A stretch of DNA of 64,000 nt from Variovorax paradoxus (GTDB taxonomy: Bacteria; Pseudomonadota; Gammaproteobacteria; Burkholderiales; Burkholderiaceae_C), in contig CP063167.1 in assembly GCA_016806145.1 (NCBI GenBank), forward strand, positions 988,501 through 1,052,500, written 5' to 3'. Below the pieces are notes generated by a model. That model had not been told where the DNA came from. It worked only from the letters and a program-made list of their open reading frames with translations, and made no database searches. Of this stretch, positions 1-8,035 are shown piece after piece. Numbering within the stretch: the stretch's first letter is position 1; each line of letters opens with the position of its first letter. Position numbers and translations under genes: made by a program.

Positions 1-774
1 ATCTTGCTCTCCCATCAGTGGCTGCCTTTCTATGTCATCGTGCCCGCAGCCATGGCAGTCTGCGGACTCTTCGGCTTCCTCTTCGGTCTGCCAGCGACCC
101 GATTGGCGGGACCCTATCTCGCTTTGGCCACCTTCACACTCGCTGTCGCGCTGCCGCAGCTTCTGAAGCATCCGCTGCTGGAGCCCTGGACTGGCGGCGT
201 CAGTGGGCTGAGCCTGGACCCGCCGGCTGCACCTTTCGGCATCGAGTTCCTGCAACCCGATGCGTGGAACCTGCTCCTGACGGCTGCCTGGACCGCACTG
301 ATCTACGGCGTGCTGCGGCGACTGCTCAACGGCCCGGCGGGTCTTGCCTGGATCACCTTGCGCGACCATCCGACAGCCGCCCTGGCCGTCGGCGTCGACG
401 TCCGCAAGTGGCGAGCGACCGCGTTCGCGGTCAGTGCTGCCACCGTCGGTGCGGCCGGCGCACTCAACACGGGCCTGACCCACTTCGTCTCTCCGGACAG
501 CTTCCCGATCTTCCTCTCGCTGAGCCTGCTGGTCGGCGTGGCGCTTGCTGGTCCGAGCTCGAGCGTGGGTACCTTTGTGGCCGCGGTCTTTCTCTCCTTC
601 GTGCCCGACGTCGCCGAAAAGCTGTCGCAAGAGCTCACGGGCGTTCTCTACGGCGCCGTGATGCTCGGGGCCGTGTTCGTGCTGCCGCTGCTGTCCAAGT
701 GGCGCGGACGCATGGCTGTGTCCGATCGCGCTGCGGCACCGCCCCTGAATCCCATCGATATCAAGGAGAAATGA
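1..774 (+). CDS. Branched-chain amino acid ABC transporter permease (LivM family), 5' end missing
   Basis: The reading frame is open from base 1, so the N-terminus lies outside the window. The 257 visible residues are strongly hydrophobic with about six membrane segments. They carry the LivM-type loop 'AVGVDVRKWRATAFAVSA' after the arginine-rich segment that ends in 'ITLRDHPTAALAVG' (known family motif: the cytoplasmic coupling loop that contacts the ATPase). The family imports branched-chain amino acids or related acids together with a LivH permease, LivF/LivG ATPases and a binding protein, which would lie upstream. The stop is 3 nt before the SDR gene, so the two are probably co-transcribed. 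The substrate cannot be told from this piece. Confidence 0.85.
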   Translation: MLLSHQWLPFYVIVPAAMAVCGLFGFLFGLPATRLAGPYLALATFTLAVALPQLLKHPLLEPWTGGVSGLSLDPPAAPFGIEFLQPDAWNLLLTAAWTALIYGVLRRLLNGPAGLAWITLRDHPTAALAVGVDVRKWRATAFAVSAATVGAAGALNTGLTHFVSPDSFPIFLSLSLLVGVALAGPSSSVGTFVAAVFLSFVPDVAEKLSQELTGVLYGAVMLGAVFVLPLLSKWRGRMAVSDRAAAPPLNPIDIKEK

Positions 775-777
775 AGC

Positions 778-1623
778 ATGCTGAATCGCAACAGGCCGCT
801 TGAGGGCCAGGTGGCCGTGGTGACGGGCGCAACGCGAGGCGTCGGCAAGGGCGTCGCGCTGGCACTCGGTGAAGCCGGGGCGCTGGTCTATGCGACCGGG
901 CGCACGCTCGAGGCCGGCGCGTCAAATTGGCCGGGGTCCCTTCAGGAAACCGCCGATGAAATCGCCCAGCGCGGCGGCCTATGCATCCCGATCGTCTGCG
1001 ACCATGGCGACGACGCCAGTGTGAAGCGCGTGTTCGAGCGTGTGCACGATGAACAAGACGCAGCGATCGACATCCTGGTGAACAACGTGTTTGCGGCCCC
1101 GTCCCACATGCCGGTCAACGTGCCCTTCTGGGAGCTCGAAGACGGTCTTTGGGAAAACCTGCTGCGCGTGGGGCTGCGCTCGCACTACATTGCCAGCCGC
1201 TGCGCGGCGCCGAAGATGGTTGCCCGCCGCAAAGGACTGATCGTCAATACCTCCTCGGGCGGCGCTGTGCGCTACACCTTCAACGTGCCCTTCGGAGTGC
1301 AGAAGGCCGGCGTCGACAAAATGGCCAAGGACATGGCTCACGACCTCAAGCCCTTCAACGTGGCCGCGGTCGTGATTTGGCCGGGTTTTATCAAGAGCGA
1401 GAAGTTCCTCGTTCAGCCGGACCGGGTCCCTGCACCACTGGCCAAGCGGATCATGGAAAGCGGGGAGTCCTCCGAGTTCGCGGGGCGGGCTGTGGTGGGC
1501 TTGGCGGCCGATCCAGCGATCATGGAAAAGAGCGGTCGACTGCATCTGGTTGCAGAACTGGCGCAAGAGTACGGGTTCACGGACATCGATGGCAGGATGC
1601 CCGCGGCGCCTTCGCGGGTCTGA
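778..1623 (+). CDS. SDR family oxidoreductase (DHRS1-like) with Phe in place of the catalytic Tyr
   Basis: A 281-residue short-chain dehydrogenase/reductase. The Rossmann cofactor motif TGATRGVGKG is at residues 16-25, the NNV motif at 102-104, and the catalytic serine lies in NTSSGG (157-162). The family's YxxxK appears here as F172-GVQ-K176, so the catalytic tyrosine is replaced by phenylalanine (codon ttc). The nearby Y166 is out of register. An AAGGAGAAA ribosome site lies just upstream, inside the end of the permease gene, which supports the ATG at 778 and an operon with the transporter. Normal chemistry would be NAD(P)H-dependent oxidation or reduction of a small carbonyl compound. Without the tyrosine the protein may be inactive or use another residue. 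Confidence 0.85.
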   Translation: MLNRNRPLEGQVAVVTGATRGVGKGVALALGEAGALVYATGRTLEAGASNWPGSLQETADEIAQRGGLCIPIVCDHGDDASVKRVFERVHDEQDAAIDILVNNVFAAPSHMPVNVPFWELEDGLWENLLRVGLRSHYIASRCAAPKMVARRKGLIVNTSSGGAVRYTFNVPFGVQKAGVDKMAKDMAHDLKPFNVAAVVIWPGFIKSEKFLVQPDRVPAPLAKRIMESGESSEFAGRAVVGLAADPAIMEKSGRLHLVAELAQEYGFTDIDGRMPAAPSRV

Positions 1624-2109
1624 TTGCCGGGGGGCGAGAGAAGGCATGCCCGGCTCGGGTGAGCCAAGCCACAGAAAGCCTTCGAGAGCCAGTCAGGCTA
1701 GGTTTTCGGAGCGGGTTTCGCTGTCTGTCGGCTGAGCAGAGGACCGCGCTGCGCTGAAGGGGGACGGCGGCGGAAATCGGCACGAGTCTCGCTCATCCGA
1801 AAGGTTTAAGAGGGTGGGTTCCATCGGACCGACGATCAGGCGGTTATTGGGGAGCGTGCGCGGTGAGCAGCTAAGCCACGCTGGCGTCGGAACTTTGGTG
1901 TGATGCTGTGGCCCGCCTCATGCGGCTTTCAGCTTGCGAATGCCTGGAACCTACGGGCCGATCCCAGCCGTGCTACGGCCCTCTCACTATCCACCCCGAA
2001 ATGCCGACCGCTGGCAACCTGGTGGGCGGATAGATCGTGAGGAGAAGCTATGGTCCGCCGGCCGGTCCTTTGGCAGGATCATGTCTAGACCAACCACGGA
2101 GAAAACACT
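1624..2109. other. Intergenic stretch without a supported gene
   Basis: No reading frame here has a plausible ribosome site and protein-like composition. The last 20 bases hold the ribosome site of the next gene. I see no clear terminator after the SDR gene. Confidence 0.5.
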
Positions 2110-2310
2110 TTGCGTCTCATCCTGGCCATCCTTCTTCCCTTCGTCGCCTTCTTCACGATCGGCCGCCCGATCGCAGGCATCATCTGTTTGATCTTGCAGG
2201 TTACCCTCATCGGCTGGCTTCCGGCTGCGATCTGGGCCGTGTATGCGCTCAGCCAGTACAAGACGGACCGCAAGATCGAAAGGGCGCTGAGCGCTCGCAG
2301 GAACACCTGA
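2110..2310 (+). CDS. YqaE/Pmp3 family membrane peptide
   Basis: A 66-residue protein with two hydrophobic segments (about residues 2-20 and 24-47). It shows the family pattern of an 'ILLPFVAFF' first helix and a 'GWLPAAIWAVYAL' second helix, followed by a charged tail. The start is TTG at 2110 with CGGAGAAA about 8 nt upstream; no ATG fits. Family members (yeast Pmp3, bacterial YqaE) sit in the inner membrane and are linked to membrane potential and stress tolerance, but the bacterial role is poorly known. It stands alone between two gaps. Confidence 0.75.
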   Translation: MRLILAILLPFVAFFTIGRPIAGIICLILQVTLIGWLPAAIWAVYALSQYKTDRKIERALSARRNT

Positions 2311-2879
2311 GCGTCGCATGTGAGCGAGCATACGGATCGATCGCTAGAAAGACGCTCTCCGCGACGCCAGATCCCTCGATCAGCAGAGCCCAAGCATCAC
2401 CAGGACTTCCAGGCGAACCGGAAACGCGACATGCTTTACCACCTATCGAGCGAAGCTAAGCCCCGCACGCAGTAACACTCCAAACCGGGGCAGTTCGGCA
2501 TGCCGAACTGCTAAGGCAGAAAACACTCGTGGTCCGTGCGGGATTTTCACATTTTCGGGTAATGCTCGGCAGTCAGGCGGCCGTCAAGACTGGCGGAAAA
2601 ACATGAGGCCATGCGACGATGAACAGAGCTTTGACGCGGCCTTTTCACTGGCATCATGCCGAGCCCCAGCGACTGCATCCAACGGGCTGAACTGCACGGA
2701 TCCATGACGATTGCGTTTAGTTTCATCCATAGTCGGCCTTCCTTCAGGTGAGCGCCTTGGCTCACATGCCCGCACATTCGCCCAACAAATTAACATTCTG
2801 TACGTTGGCACCGTCTCGACGGAAGCGAACTGCCGCCACGGCTTATAAGTTCAGCGCGATGCGGCGGGTGTGCCCGAGT
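2311..2879. other. Intergenic stretch containing a perfect 22-bp palindrome
   Basis: The only notable element is the inverted repeat at 2490-2511. Minus-strand frames of 75-76 codons (2547-2811) have no recognisable content and I do not call them. Confidence 0.4.
2490..2511. promoter_or_regulatory. Perfect 22-bp palindrome, possible operator
   Basis: The left half GCAGTTCGGCA is followed immediately by its exact reverse complement TGCCGAACTGC, with no spacer. A spacer-free 22-bp palindrome is more typical of a dimeric regulator site than of a terminator hairpin, and no T-run follows. It lies 370 bp beyond the 3' end of the XRE-cupin gene and about 180 bp after the YqaE gene. The regulator is unknown. 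Confidence 0.4.
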
Positions 2880-3548
2880 TCAGTCGCGCCGCGCCAGCAC
2901 CACTGACAGGTACGAGACCGGTTGGTGCTGGAACGCCTCGATCCCGTGCTGCACGTTGGCATCGAACAAGAGCGAGTCTCCAGCCCTTACCGAAACCGTC
3001 TTGCTGCCATAGCGATATGTGACCTCGCCAGAGAGGAAGTACAGAAATTTCACACCGTGGTGCTGGGAAGTCACGAAAGGCTCGGCACTAGGCAATAGTG
3101 TGACCAGATGCGGCTCCACTAGGATGTGGCCCGAGAGTAGGTGACCCAGCAGTTCATGGCGATAGTCCAACGCCGCGCCGCTTCGGTCGACCACTAGCCC
3201 ACACCCAGCGGGCACATGGCAAAAATCAGCCCGAATCTCTCTCTCTGCGAAAAGACGAGACACCGGCACGCGTAGGCTTTCGGCAAGACGATCCAAGGTG
3301 TCTACTGACGGGGACACCAAGCCTCGCTCGATGCGCGAGATCATCGAGGCAGAAATTCCTGAGGCCTGCGCCAACGCTCCGCCGGATACGTCAGTCGCCA
3401 CGCGAAGCGCTCTTACTTGCGCTCCTATGCGCGTTGCTGACAGGCTACGTGCTTCATGTGCTGGTCGGCATCCTTGCGCCGGCAAAGCAGTGTCGGGAAC
3501 TTGTACTGGCTCCGCAGTTGGCAAGGGTGATGCTCGAGTCGGGCTCAC
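2880..3548 (-). CDS. XRE-family transcriptional regulator with C-terminal cupin domain
   Basis: 222 residues. A Cro/C1 helix-turn-helix spans about 41-95 (core ALAQASGISASMISRIERG), and a cupin fold about 145-215 (histidines in the FVTSQHHGVKFLYFLSGE stretch and the AGDSLLFDANVQHG stretch). This is the common HTH-cupin regulator layout, in which a small ligand bound in the cupin adjusts DNA binding, often at genes for polyamine or amino-acid use. The first 35 residues look unstructured, so the true start may be a later codon. It is divergent from the small XRE gene at 3615. Its target is not shown by the sequence. Confidence 0.85.
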   Translation of the reverse strand: MSPTRASPLPTAEPVQVPDTALPAQGCRPAHEARSLSATRIGAQVRALRVATDVSGGALAQASGISASMISRIERGLVSPSVDTLDRLAESLRVPVSRLFAEREIRADFCHVPAGCGLVVDRSGAALDYRHELLGHLLSGHILVEPHLVTLLPSAEPFVTSQHHGVKFLYFLSGEVTYRYGSKTVSVRAGDSLLFDANVQHGIEAFQHQPVSYLSVVLARRD

Positions 3549-3614
3549 AGCAGTTCTTCTATGCAGTGTATATGCCGTCGATTCTAGTACTTCAAAGAAG
3601 GAAGGTCACCGGGT

Positions 3615-3980
3615 ATGCCAATACCCGTCAAGAGATCGAACGTGCAGACGCTCGCGCACAGAGAGCCCATTTCAATTGCACTGGGGAAGCGGCTCAAAGA
3701 ACTTCGAATAGAGGCTGATAGATCCCAAGCCGAGCTCGCTTTCGACTGTGAACTCGATCGCACTTACATATCTCTAATGGAGCGAGGATTAGCCAATCCA
3801 TCGCTGTGGACTCTTGGCACGGTGGCATTTGCGTTGAAAACGACAGTTTCGGATTTGCTTTTAGGCAACACGCACGTCGTTCAGCCATCGATGGGTGAGC
3901 ACAGCAGAAAGCGTCGAGTTAATCAGGCGTCGCACGAGCCCAAACCTGCCACTGGCAATAGGCGTTCGCAGCTGCGTTGA
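3615..3980 (+). CDS. Small XRE-family DNA-binding protein, C-terminus altered by an IS fragment
   Basis: 121 residues. An HTH at about 25-85 includes LGKRLKELRIEADRSQAELA and the recognition helix region LDRTYISLMERG, closest in style to the stand-alone XRE regulators common in Burkholderiales. The domain should end near the 'SDLLLGNTH' segment. The last ~30 residues are basic, unlike a family tail, and run to a stop beside the outer end of the IS3 remnant, so the IS insertion has probably replaced the natural C-terminus. Confidence 0.7.
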   Translation: MPIPVKRSNVQTLAHREPISIALGKRLKELRIEADRSQAELAFDCELDRTYISLMERGLANPSLWTLGTVAFALKTTVSDLLLGNTHVVQPSMGEHSRKRRVNQASHEPKPATGNRRSQLR

Positions 3981-3984
3981 CGAT

Positions 3985-4467
3985 TTCTACACCGGACAGG
4001 TTGTTGAGTTGGGCTGCGATCAAGGACTTGGACTGGCTTATGCCGCAAGTCAAAGGCTCACCCGGTTTCGATCGGGCTAAGGGAGCCAAGGGTAGCTTGA
4101 TCCGCTTCTCGTTGTACCAGCGGATGTACGCGTCGAGCGCCTCGACGAACTGCTCGATGGTGGCGCTCCTCCAGTCTCGAGGATAGAACAGTTCGTTCTT
4201 CAGCCGACCGAAGAAGCCTTCGCAGGCTGCGTTGTCGGGCGAGCATGCCTTGCGAGACATCGAGCGAATGAAGTTTGCGTCGCTCATTCTTGATAGCCAA
4301 CCTGGCCAGCGGTAGTGGCCGCCACGATCGGAGTGAACCACGGGCCGATCAGCCGTGTCGGCCACTGTCTCGATGGCTGCGCCCAGCATCGTGTTGACCA
4401 ACTCCGCGTCCGGACTGGTCCCAAGTAAGCGGCCAGCCGTCCCGTCTTGATTCCGTCGGTCACGCAA
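3985..4467 (-). pseudogene. IS3-family transposase OrfB, C-terminal fragment
   Basis: The fragment retains the DDE integrase core: VVHSDRGGHYRWPGW, then SRKACSPDNAACEGFFGRLK with the catalytic glutamate, and the end motif YNEKRIKL. The last conserved piece, LGSLSPIE, is in the next frame, so one base is missing near position 4100. The N-terminal half of OrfB and all of OrfA are absent. The break at about 4470 adjoins the IS66 genes. The element cannot transpose. The exact outer end of the IS is approximate. Confidence 0.75.
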
Positions 4468-4520
4468 GGCTCCACTACTCCACTTAACTTCTGGGGGTCA
4501 GTTCACTTCTTGGTGGAGAA

Positions 4521-4901
4521 ATGGACACTTCAGTTGCTCTTAGCGAGGGGCGTCGGAGGCGACGCAAGCACAGCGCCGAATTCAAGGCGCACGTCGTGGC
4601 GGCGTGCAGCAAGCCGGGTGTGTCGTTGGCGTCGGTGGCGATGGCCAACGGCGTCAATGCGAACCTCGTGCGTCGTTGGACCAAGGACGCCGATTCCGAG
4701 CGGGAGGATTTCGAAGGAGTCGTCGTTGCGAAGCGCGTCAAGGAAACGACGACCAAGTTCGTGCCGCTGCCACTACCGTCGCCTGCGCCGTTGAGCGATA
4801 TCCGAGTAGAGCTGCAGCGAGGCGCGATCAAGATTGTTGTGACCTGGCCTGCGACTGCGGCGGCGCAATGCGCGGCATGGATGCGAGAGCTGTTGCAATG
4901 A
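4521..4901 (+). CDS. tnpA: IS66-family accessory protein TnpA
   Basis: 126 residues. A MerR/homeodomain-like HTH lies near the N-terminus (KHSAEFKAHVVAACSKPGVS and ASVAMANGVNANLVRRWTK), followed by a linker and the short C-terminal domain typical of IS66 orfA. It overlaps the next gene by the ATGA at 4898-4901, the translational coupling seen in IS66 elements. It would help the IS66 transposase, but the transposase gene here is truncated. Confidence 0.85.
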   Translation: MDTSVALSEGRRRRRKHSAEFKAHVVAACSKPGVSLASVAMANGVNANLVRRWTKDADSEREDFEGVVVAKRVKETTTKFVPLPLPSPAPLSDIRVELQRGAIKIVVTWPATAAAQCAAWMRELLQ

Positions 4902-5233
4902 TTCGCATCGACGCGATGTGGCTGGCGGTCGAGCCGATCGATATGCGATCCGGCGCGGAGCGACTGTTGACGAGAGTCGTGCAAGTCTTCGGCGCCGCGC
5001 AGGCTCACCATGGCTATGTGTTCGCCAATGCTCGTGCCACTCTCATCAAGCTGCTCGTTCACGATGGCTTCGGGCTGTGGTGCGCCGCGCGGCGTCTCAA
5101 CGAGGGCCGCTTCGCGTGGCCGGTACCTGGCTCGAACGCGCTACCCGCGCTGACGCAATCGCAGTTCGACGCGCTCGTCGTGGGCCTGCCGTGGCAGCGG
5201 CTGCAGCAGATGCAGCTCATCACGCGCACGTAG
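4898..5233 (+). CDS. tnpB: IS66-family accessory protein TnpB
   Basis: 111 residues in the standard TnpB/OrfB (PF05717) pattern: 'MWLAVEPIDMRSGAERLL', then a segment with HHGYVFANARATLIKLLVHD, then FGLWCAARRLNEGRFAWP. ATG at 4898 overlaps the TnpA stop. It appears full length. Its role in IS66 transposition is required but poorly defined. Confidence 0.88.
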   Translation: MIRIDAMWLAVEPIDMRSGAERLLTRVVQVFGAAQAHHGYVFANARATLIKLLVHDGFGLWCAARRLNEGRFAWPVPGSNALPALTQSQFDALVVGLPWQRLQQMQLITRT

Positions 5234-5288
5234 CCGAGAAGACCTCGCCTCGCACTGGCGCGATCAATTGGCGCATGCCCGATGACGA

Positions 5289-5693
5289 GTGAGCGCGTCG
5301 TCTCGCACAATGGGTGACATGCTCGATGCCCAAGCTCTGAAGCCCGGTGATCTTGATCGCCTCGCTCCCGAAGAGAAGGATGCGCTGCTGCTGCAGATGC
5401 TCAGCCACATTGGGCAGCAGTCCAAGGCCCTGCAGATCCACCAAGAGCAGATCGAGCAGCGCGACCAGGCGCTGAAGTTCAAGGACGCGAGGATCGAAAA
5501 GATCACGTTCGAGCTACAGCGCCTGAAGCGTTGGCAGTTCAGCGCGCACAGCGAGCGCATGACGACCGAACAGCGTCAGCTGTTCGAGGAGACCGTGGTC
5601 GTGGACCGGGAGAGCTTGCAAGCCGAGCTGGATGCCTTGCTGGGCAAACATCGGTCCTGGTGGTTTGCGTCTTCACGGTCTTCACTCCTTTAG
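5289..5693 (+). pseudogene. IS66 transposase TnpC, truncated after the N-terminal region
   Basis: The N-terminal leucine-rich, coiled-coil part of TnpC is present (ALLLQMLSHIGQQSKALQIH through ELQRLKRWQFSAHSERMTTE), where full-length proteins are about 500 residues. Homology stops near residue 120 (LLGKH), after which 14 unrelated residues lead to a stop. The zinc-finger and DDE domains are missing. The start is GTG 5289 or ATG 5310. The junction at about 5650 marks a deletion or a later insertion. Confidence 0.75.
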
Positions 5694-6185
5694 GGCTTGG
5701 GGTTGATGCAGCGAAATGCGCATCACCCCTGCCCGTTGGCGAAACCGGGGACGCAAACGGAGAGGCAGGCTGGCCGGAGCGGGATCACCCACCCCGAAGG
5801 GGCGGCGAAGCCGTGTTGAAGCTCTGCGAAACATGGGGACACCGGCCAGGCTGGGCGCAGCCTTCACCGCGAAGAGCGCGAGGGGAAGGCCCCTTAGCCA
5901 ATCGACACAAGGAATCGTCCGGGCCCTGCCCGGCACTTCAGGTTTTCAGCGTGGGGCCGCGCGGCTGACGCTGCTGTTCGCCGCCTTCGCGATAGGGATC
6001 GCTACCTTCTGGCCGGGACCATCAGGCCCGGTGCGCTCGCGCATAGAGCCCGGCCGGGCATAGCCCGGATCGCCCAGAACCCGAAATTTGCAGTACGCTA
6101 TATGTGGCCTAAAAGGACAGCGGAACCCCTAGATGTAGTGTTCTAAAAGGCGTCGGCGTGATGCCAGACCCAAAAGGACCAGACC
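5694..6185. other. Gene-free stretch after the broken IS66 element
   Basis: GC-rich sequence with several short inverted repeats (for example GCCCGGCCGGGC near 6048) and no protein-like frame. It probably includes the promoter of the unknown genes that follow, but I cannot place -35 and -10 boxes with confidence. Confidence 0.4.
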
Positions 6186-6500
6186 ATGTTTGACCGGATC
6201 TACCAATACTTCCTGCGCGAGCCCCGCCGCCTTATCGGCCTCGGCAAGAACCTTGTTCTCACGAGCGCGTTCATCCTCCTGATCGGCGCGATCGGCAATG
6301 TGGCGACCGGCGTAGGCTCCATCACGCAAGGTATGGGAAAGCAAGTGGTCGCAACGCGCGCTCTAGCTGAGCTCTATCCGTCCATCCCGACCTGGTGGGT
6401 GCCGGAATCCATCGTTGGTTGCCTGCCTGCGATCGTGTTGATGGTCTTTGGCCTCAGCATCGCTTCGCTCGGCAAGCGCCTGAAGAACGCGCACTTCTAG
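6186..6500 (+). CDS. Unknown inner-membrane protein, two predicted TM helices
   Basis: 104 residues with two hydrophobic segments, about 24-43 (VLTSAFILLIGAIGNVATGV) and 72-93 (WWVPESIVGCLPAIVLMVFG), and a basic tail (KRLKNAHF). ATG at 6186. I do not recognise a family. It is followed after 7 nt by another unknown gene, so the two look like an operon on the mobile segment. Confidence 0.65.
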   Translation: MFDRIYQYFLREPRRLIGLGKNLVLTSAFILLIGAIGNVATGVGSITQGMGKQVVATRALAELYPSIPTWWVPESIVGCLPAIVLMVFGLSIASLGKRLKNAHF

Positions 6501-6507
6501 GACGGCG

Positions 6508-7179
6508 ATGGCCGAGAAGGTCGATCTCGGCGACCCGGAAGACTGGCCCGGCCTGCTGCCCGGCTTTGAGAATGTCTGTAACGCGGAGGAGCGCGCGCTG
6601 GCCGGGCTGGAGCCTGCATGGGGCAAGGCCGCAACATTCTTCCGCACAGCGTTTCGTTTCGGGCATCCGCGCGGCTCCATGCGCTTCATGTCCCTGGAGG
6701 AAGTCCACCGCCATCTCGGCGTCTTCCGCACCCGCTACGAAGCGGGCGATACGCTCTCCCTGCTGCAGGCCATCGGTCTGTGCGCCGACGAGAACCTGCC
6801 GCTGCCCGAATGGCTTGCGCTCGCCTTTCGCAGCCGGATGGACGCGTTTCTGCATCCGGGGCAGCATCATTCCCTTGATGAGGTGTTTTCGAGCGCCACT
6901 GTCCCGACAGGCTCGCCGAAGAAGGCAGCCGCCGTGCGGCAGGACTGGCAGCTCGCCGGACAGCTCTGCCACGAGGCCTGGGACCTCGCGCAGCGGGACG
7001 AGACCATCCTCTCGTTCGACAGCGCCGTCGAGCGCCTGCTCGCTAGCGGGAAGTACGGCGTCGGCAAGACCAAGGCGAAGACGCTGATCAAGATGATCGA
7101 GACGAGCCAATCGCAGTTTCTCGGCAAGGAGCTGTCGCTGTCGCGGTTTCTGGAGAAACGGCGAAAACTGATGACGTAA
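6508..7179 (+). CDS. Unknown 223-residue island protein
   Basis: A soluble, mostly helical protein with no motif I can name. Features seen: an acidic N-terminus, a tryptophan/phenylalanine-rich middle, and the basic C-terminal stretch KYGVGKTKAKTLIKMIETSQ, whose 'GVGKTKAK' resembles a P-loop only by chance because it lacks the flanking strand and is too late in the protein. Codon use matches the neighbours. Probably co-transcribed with the membrane protein at 6186. Confidence 0.6.
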   Translation: MAEKVDLGDPEDWPGLLPGFENVCNAEERALAGLEPAWGKAATFFRTAFRFGHPRGSMRFMSLEEVHRHLGVFRTRYEAGDTLSLLQAIGLCADENLPLPEWLALAFRSRMDAFLHPGQHHSLDEVFSSATVPTGSPKKAAAVRQDWQLAGQLCHEAWDLAQRDETILSFDSAVERLLASGKYGVGKTKAKTLIKMIETSQSQFLGKELSLSRFLEKRRKLMT

Positions 7180-7244
7180 GGAATCGCGGTCCTTATCGTG
7201 GCGGCGTTGCGTCAATGACGCTCGCTGTACCCGAAAGGACCGCA

Positions 7245-7373
7245 GTGCCTCGTACCCCCAAGCTCACCGATATCGCGACCCTCGTGCGGGTCCTGGAGCA
7301 GAACCCGTTCGGGTCGCTGATCCTCCTGCTGCTTCTGCTCGGCGTCGCGCTGATCGTGTGGGCCGCGCGATAG
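7245..7373 (+). CDS. Small single-TM protein (42 residues)
   Basis: A GTG start at 7245 with AAAGGACC about 6 nt upstream opens a 42-residue frame. It has a charged N-terminal half and one strong TM helix near the C-terminus (SLILLLLLLGVALIVWAAR). Third-position GC bias and the ribosome site support a real gene. It precedes the gene at 7453. Function unknown; small bitopic proteins like this are often regulators or toxins, but nothing here decides that. Confidence 0.5.
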   Translation: MPRTPKLTDIATLVRVLEQNPFGSLILLLLLLGVALIVWAAR

Positions 7374-7452
7374 TGCGATCACGCGGATCACATCATCGCC
7401 CGGTAAGCTATCGGGCGTCCGGCCCATTCAGCCGCCTGGAAGGAGATGCAAT

Positions 7453-8034
7453 TTGGACCCGCTTACCCTGGCCGGTACGTTCGCCACGATTGTCGGCCTG
7501 TTATCCAACTTCAAAGCGGAGAGATCAGGCGCGAGCCTGGATGCGTTTGTCGAATGGTTGCGTGAGAGCCAGAACGCGGGTCTTGCGGAGACCATCGCCC
7601 AAAACAAGGCACTCGCCGACGAGTTGTCCAAGTTGCTATCGGTCAACCATCAAGACCTGGTCTCGCGGCTGAGCACACTGCAGGACCAGATCGCGTCGAT
7701 TGCCAGCAGCATCGAAGGGTTTGGGGGACTTGTGAATGTGCTCGCTGCCGCGCCCAAGCTCTCAAGCCAGGCCCGGTCAATCCTGAGCCAGCTTGTTGAA
7801 TCCCGCGCTCAGTATGCGATGGAGCACAAGCTCAGCACGGGTCGGCCCCCTGAGATTCAGTTCATTGGAGCTCCTGCTGCGGGTCAAATTCAGTACGACG
7901 AACCCCGGTTCGTGAACGAGGACCTGGACTCCCTCGTCGCCGCTGGGCTCTTGCGCGTTGAGTTCGCCAGCAAGGGCTCCCGGAAGTTCTTCGCAACGCG
8001 CGAGGCGATCGAATTCGTCAGGAACAACGGTTGA
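7453..8034 (+). CDS. Unknown protein with C-terminal winged-helix-like segment
   Basis: 193 residues from a TTG start with GGAAGGAGA upstream. The N-terminal segment (LAGTFATIVGLLSNFKAERS) and a helical middle resemble the short adaptor-like N-termini seen in defence and effector proteins. The end, 'LVAAGLLRVEFASKGSRKFFATREAIEFVR', has the pattern of a winged-helix DNA-binding domain. It converges with the PIN-like gene at 8036, the two stops being 1 nt apart. Exact function not recognised. Confidence 0.6.
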   Translation: MDPLTLAGTFATIVGLLSNFKAERSGASLDAFVEWLRESQNAGLAETIAQNKALADELSKLLSVNHQDLVSRLSTLQDQIASIASSIEGFGGLVNVLAAAPKLSSQARSILSQLVESRAQYAMEHKLSTGRPPEIQFIGAPAAGQIQYDEPRFVNEDLDSLVAAGLLRVEFASKGSRKFFATREAIEFVRNNG

Positions 8035-8035
8035 A

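Noticed and set aside
2547..2811. Two overlapping minus-strand frames of 75-76 codons
   Set aside because: No ribosome site, no family features and atypical composition.
7040..7090. GVGKTKAK in the protein at 6508 as a P-loop ATPase motif
   Set aside because: There is no preceding beta strand and no Walker B, and it lies in the last quarter of the protein.
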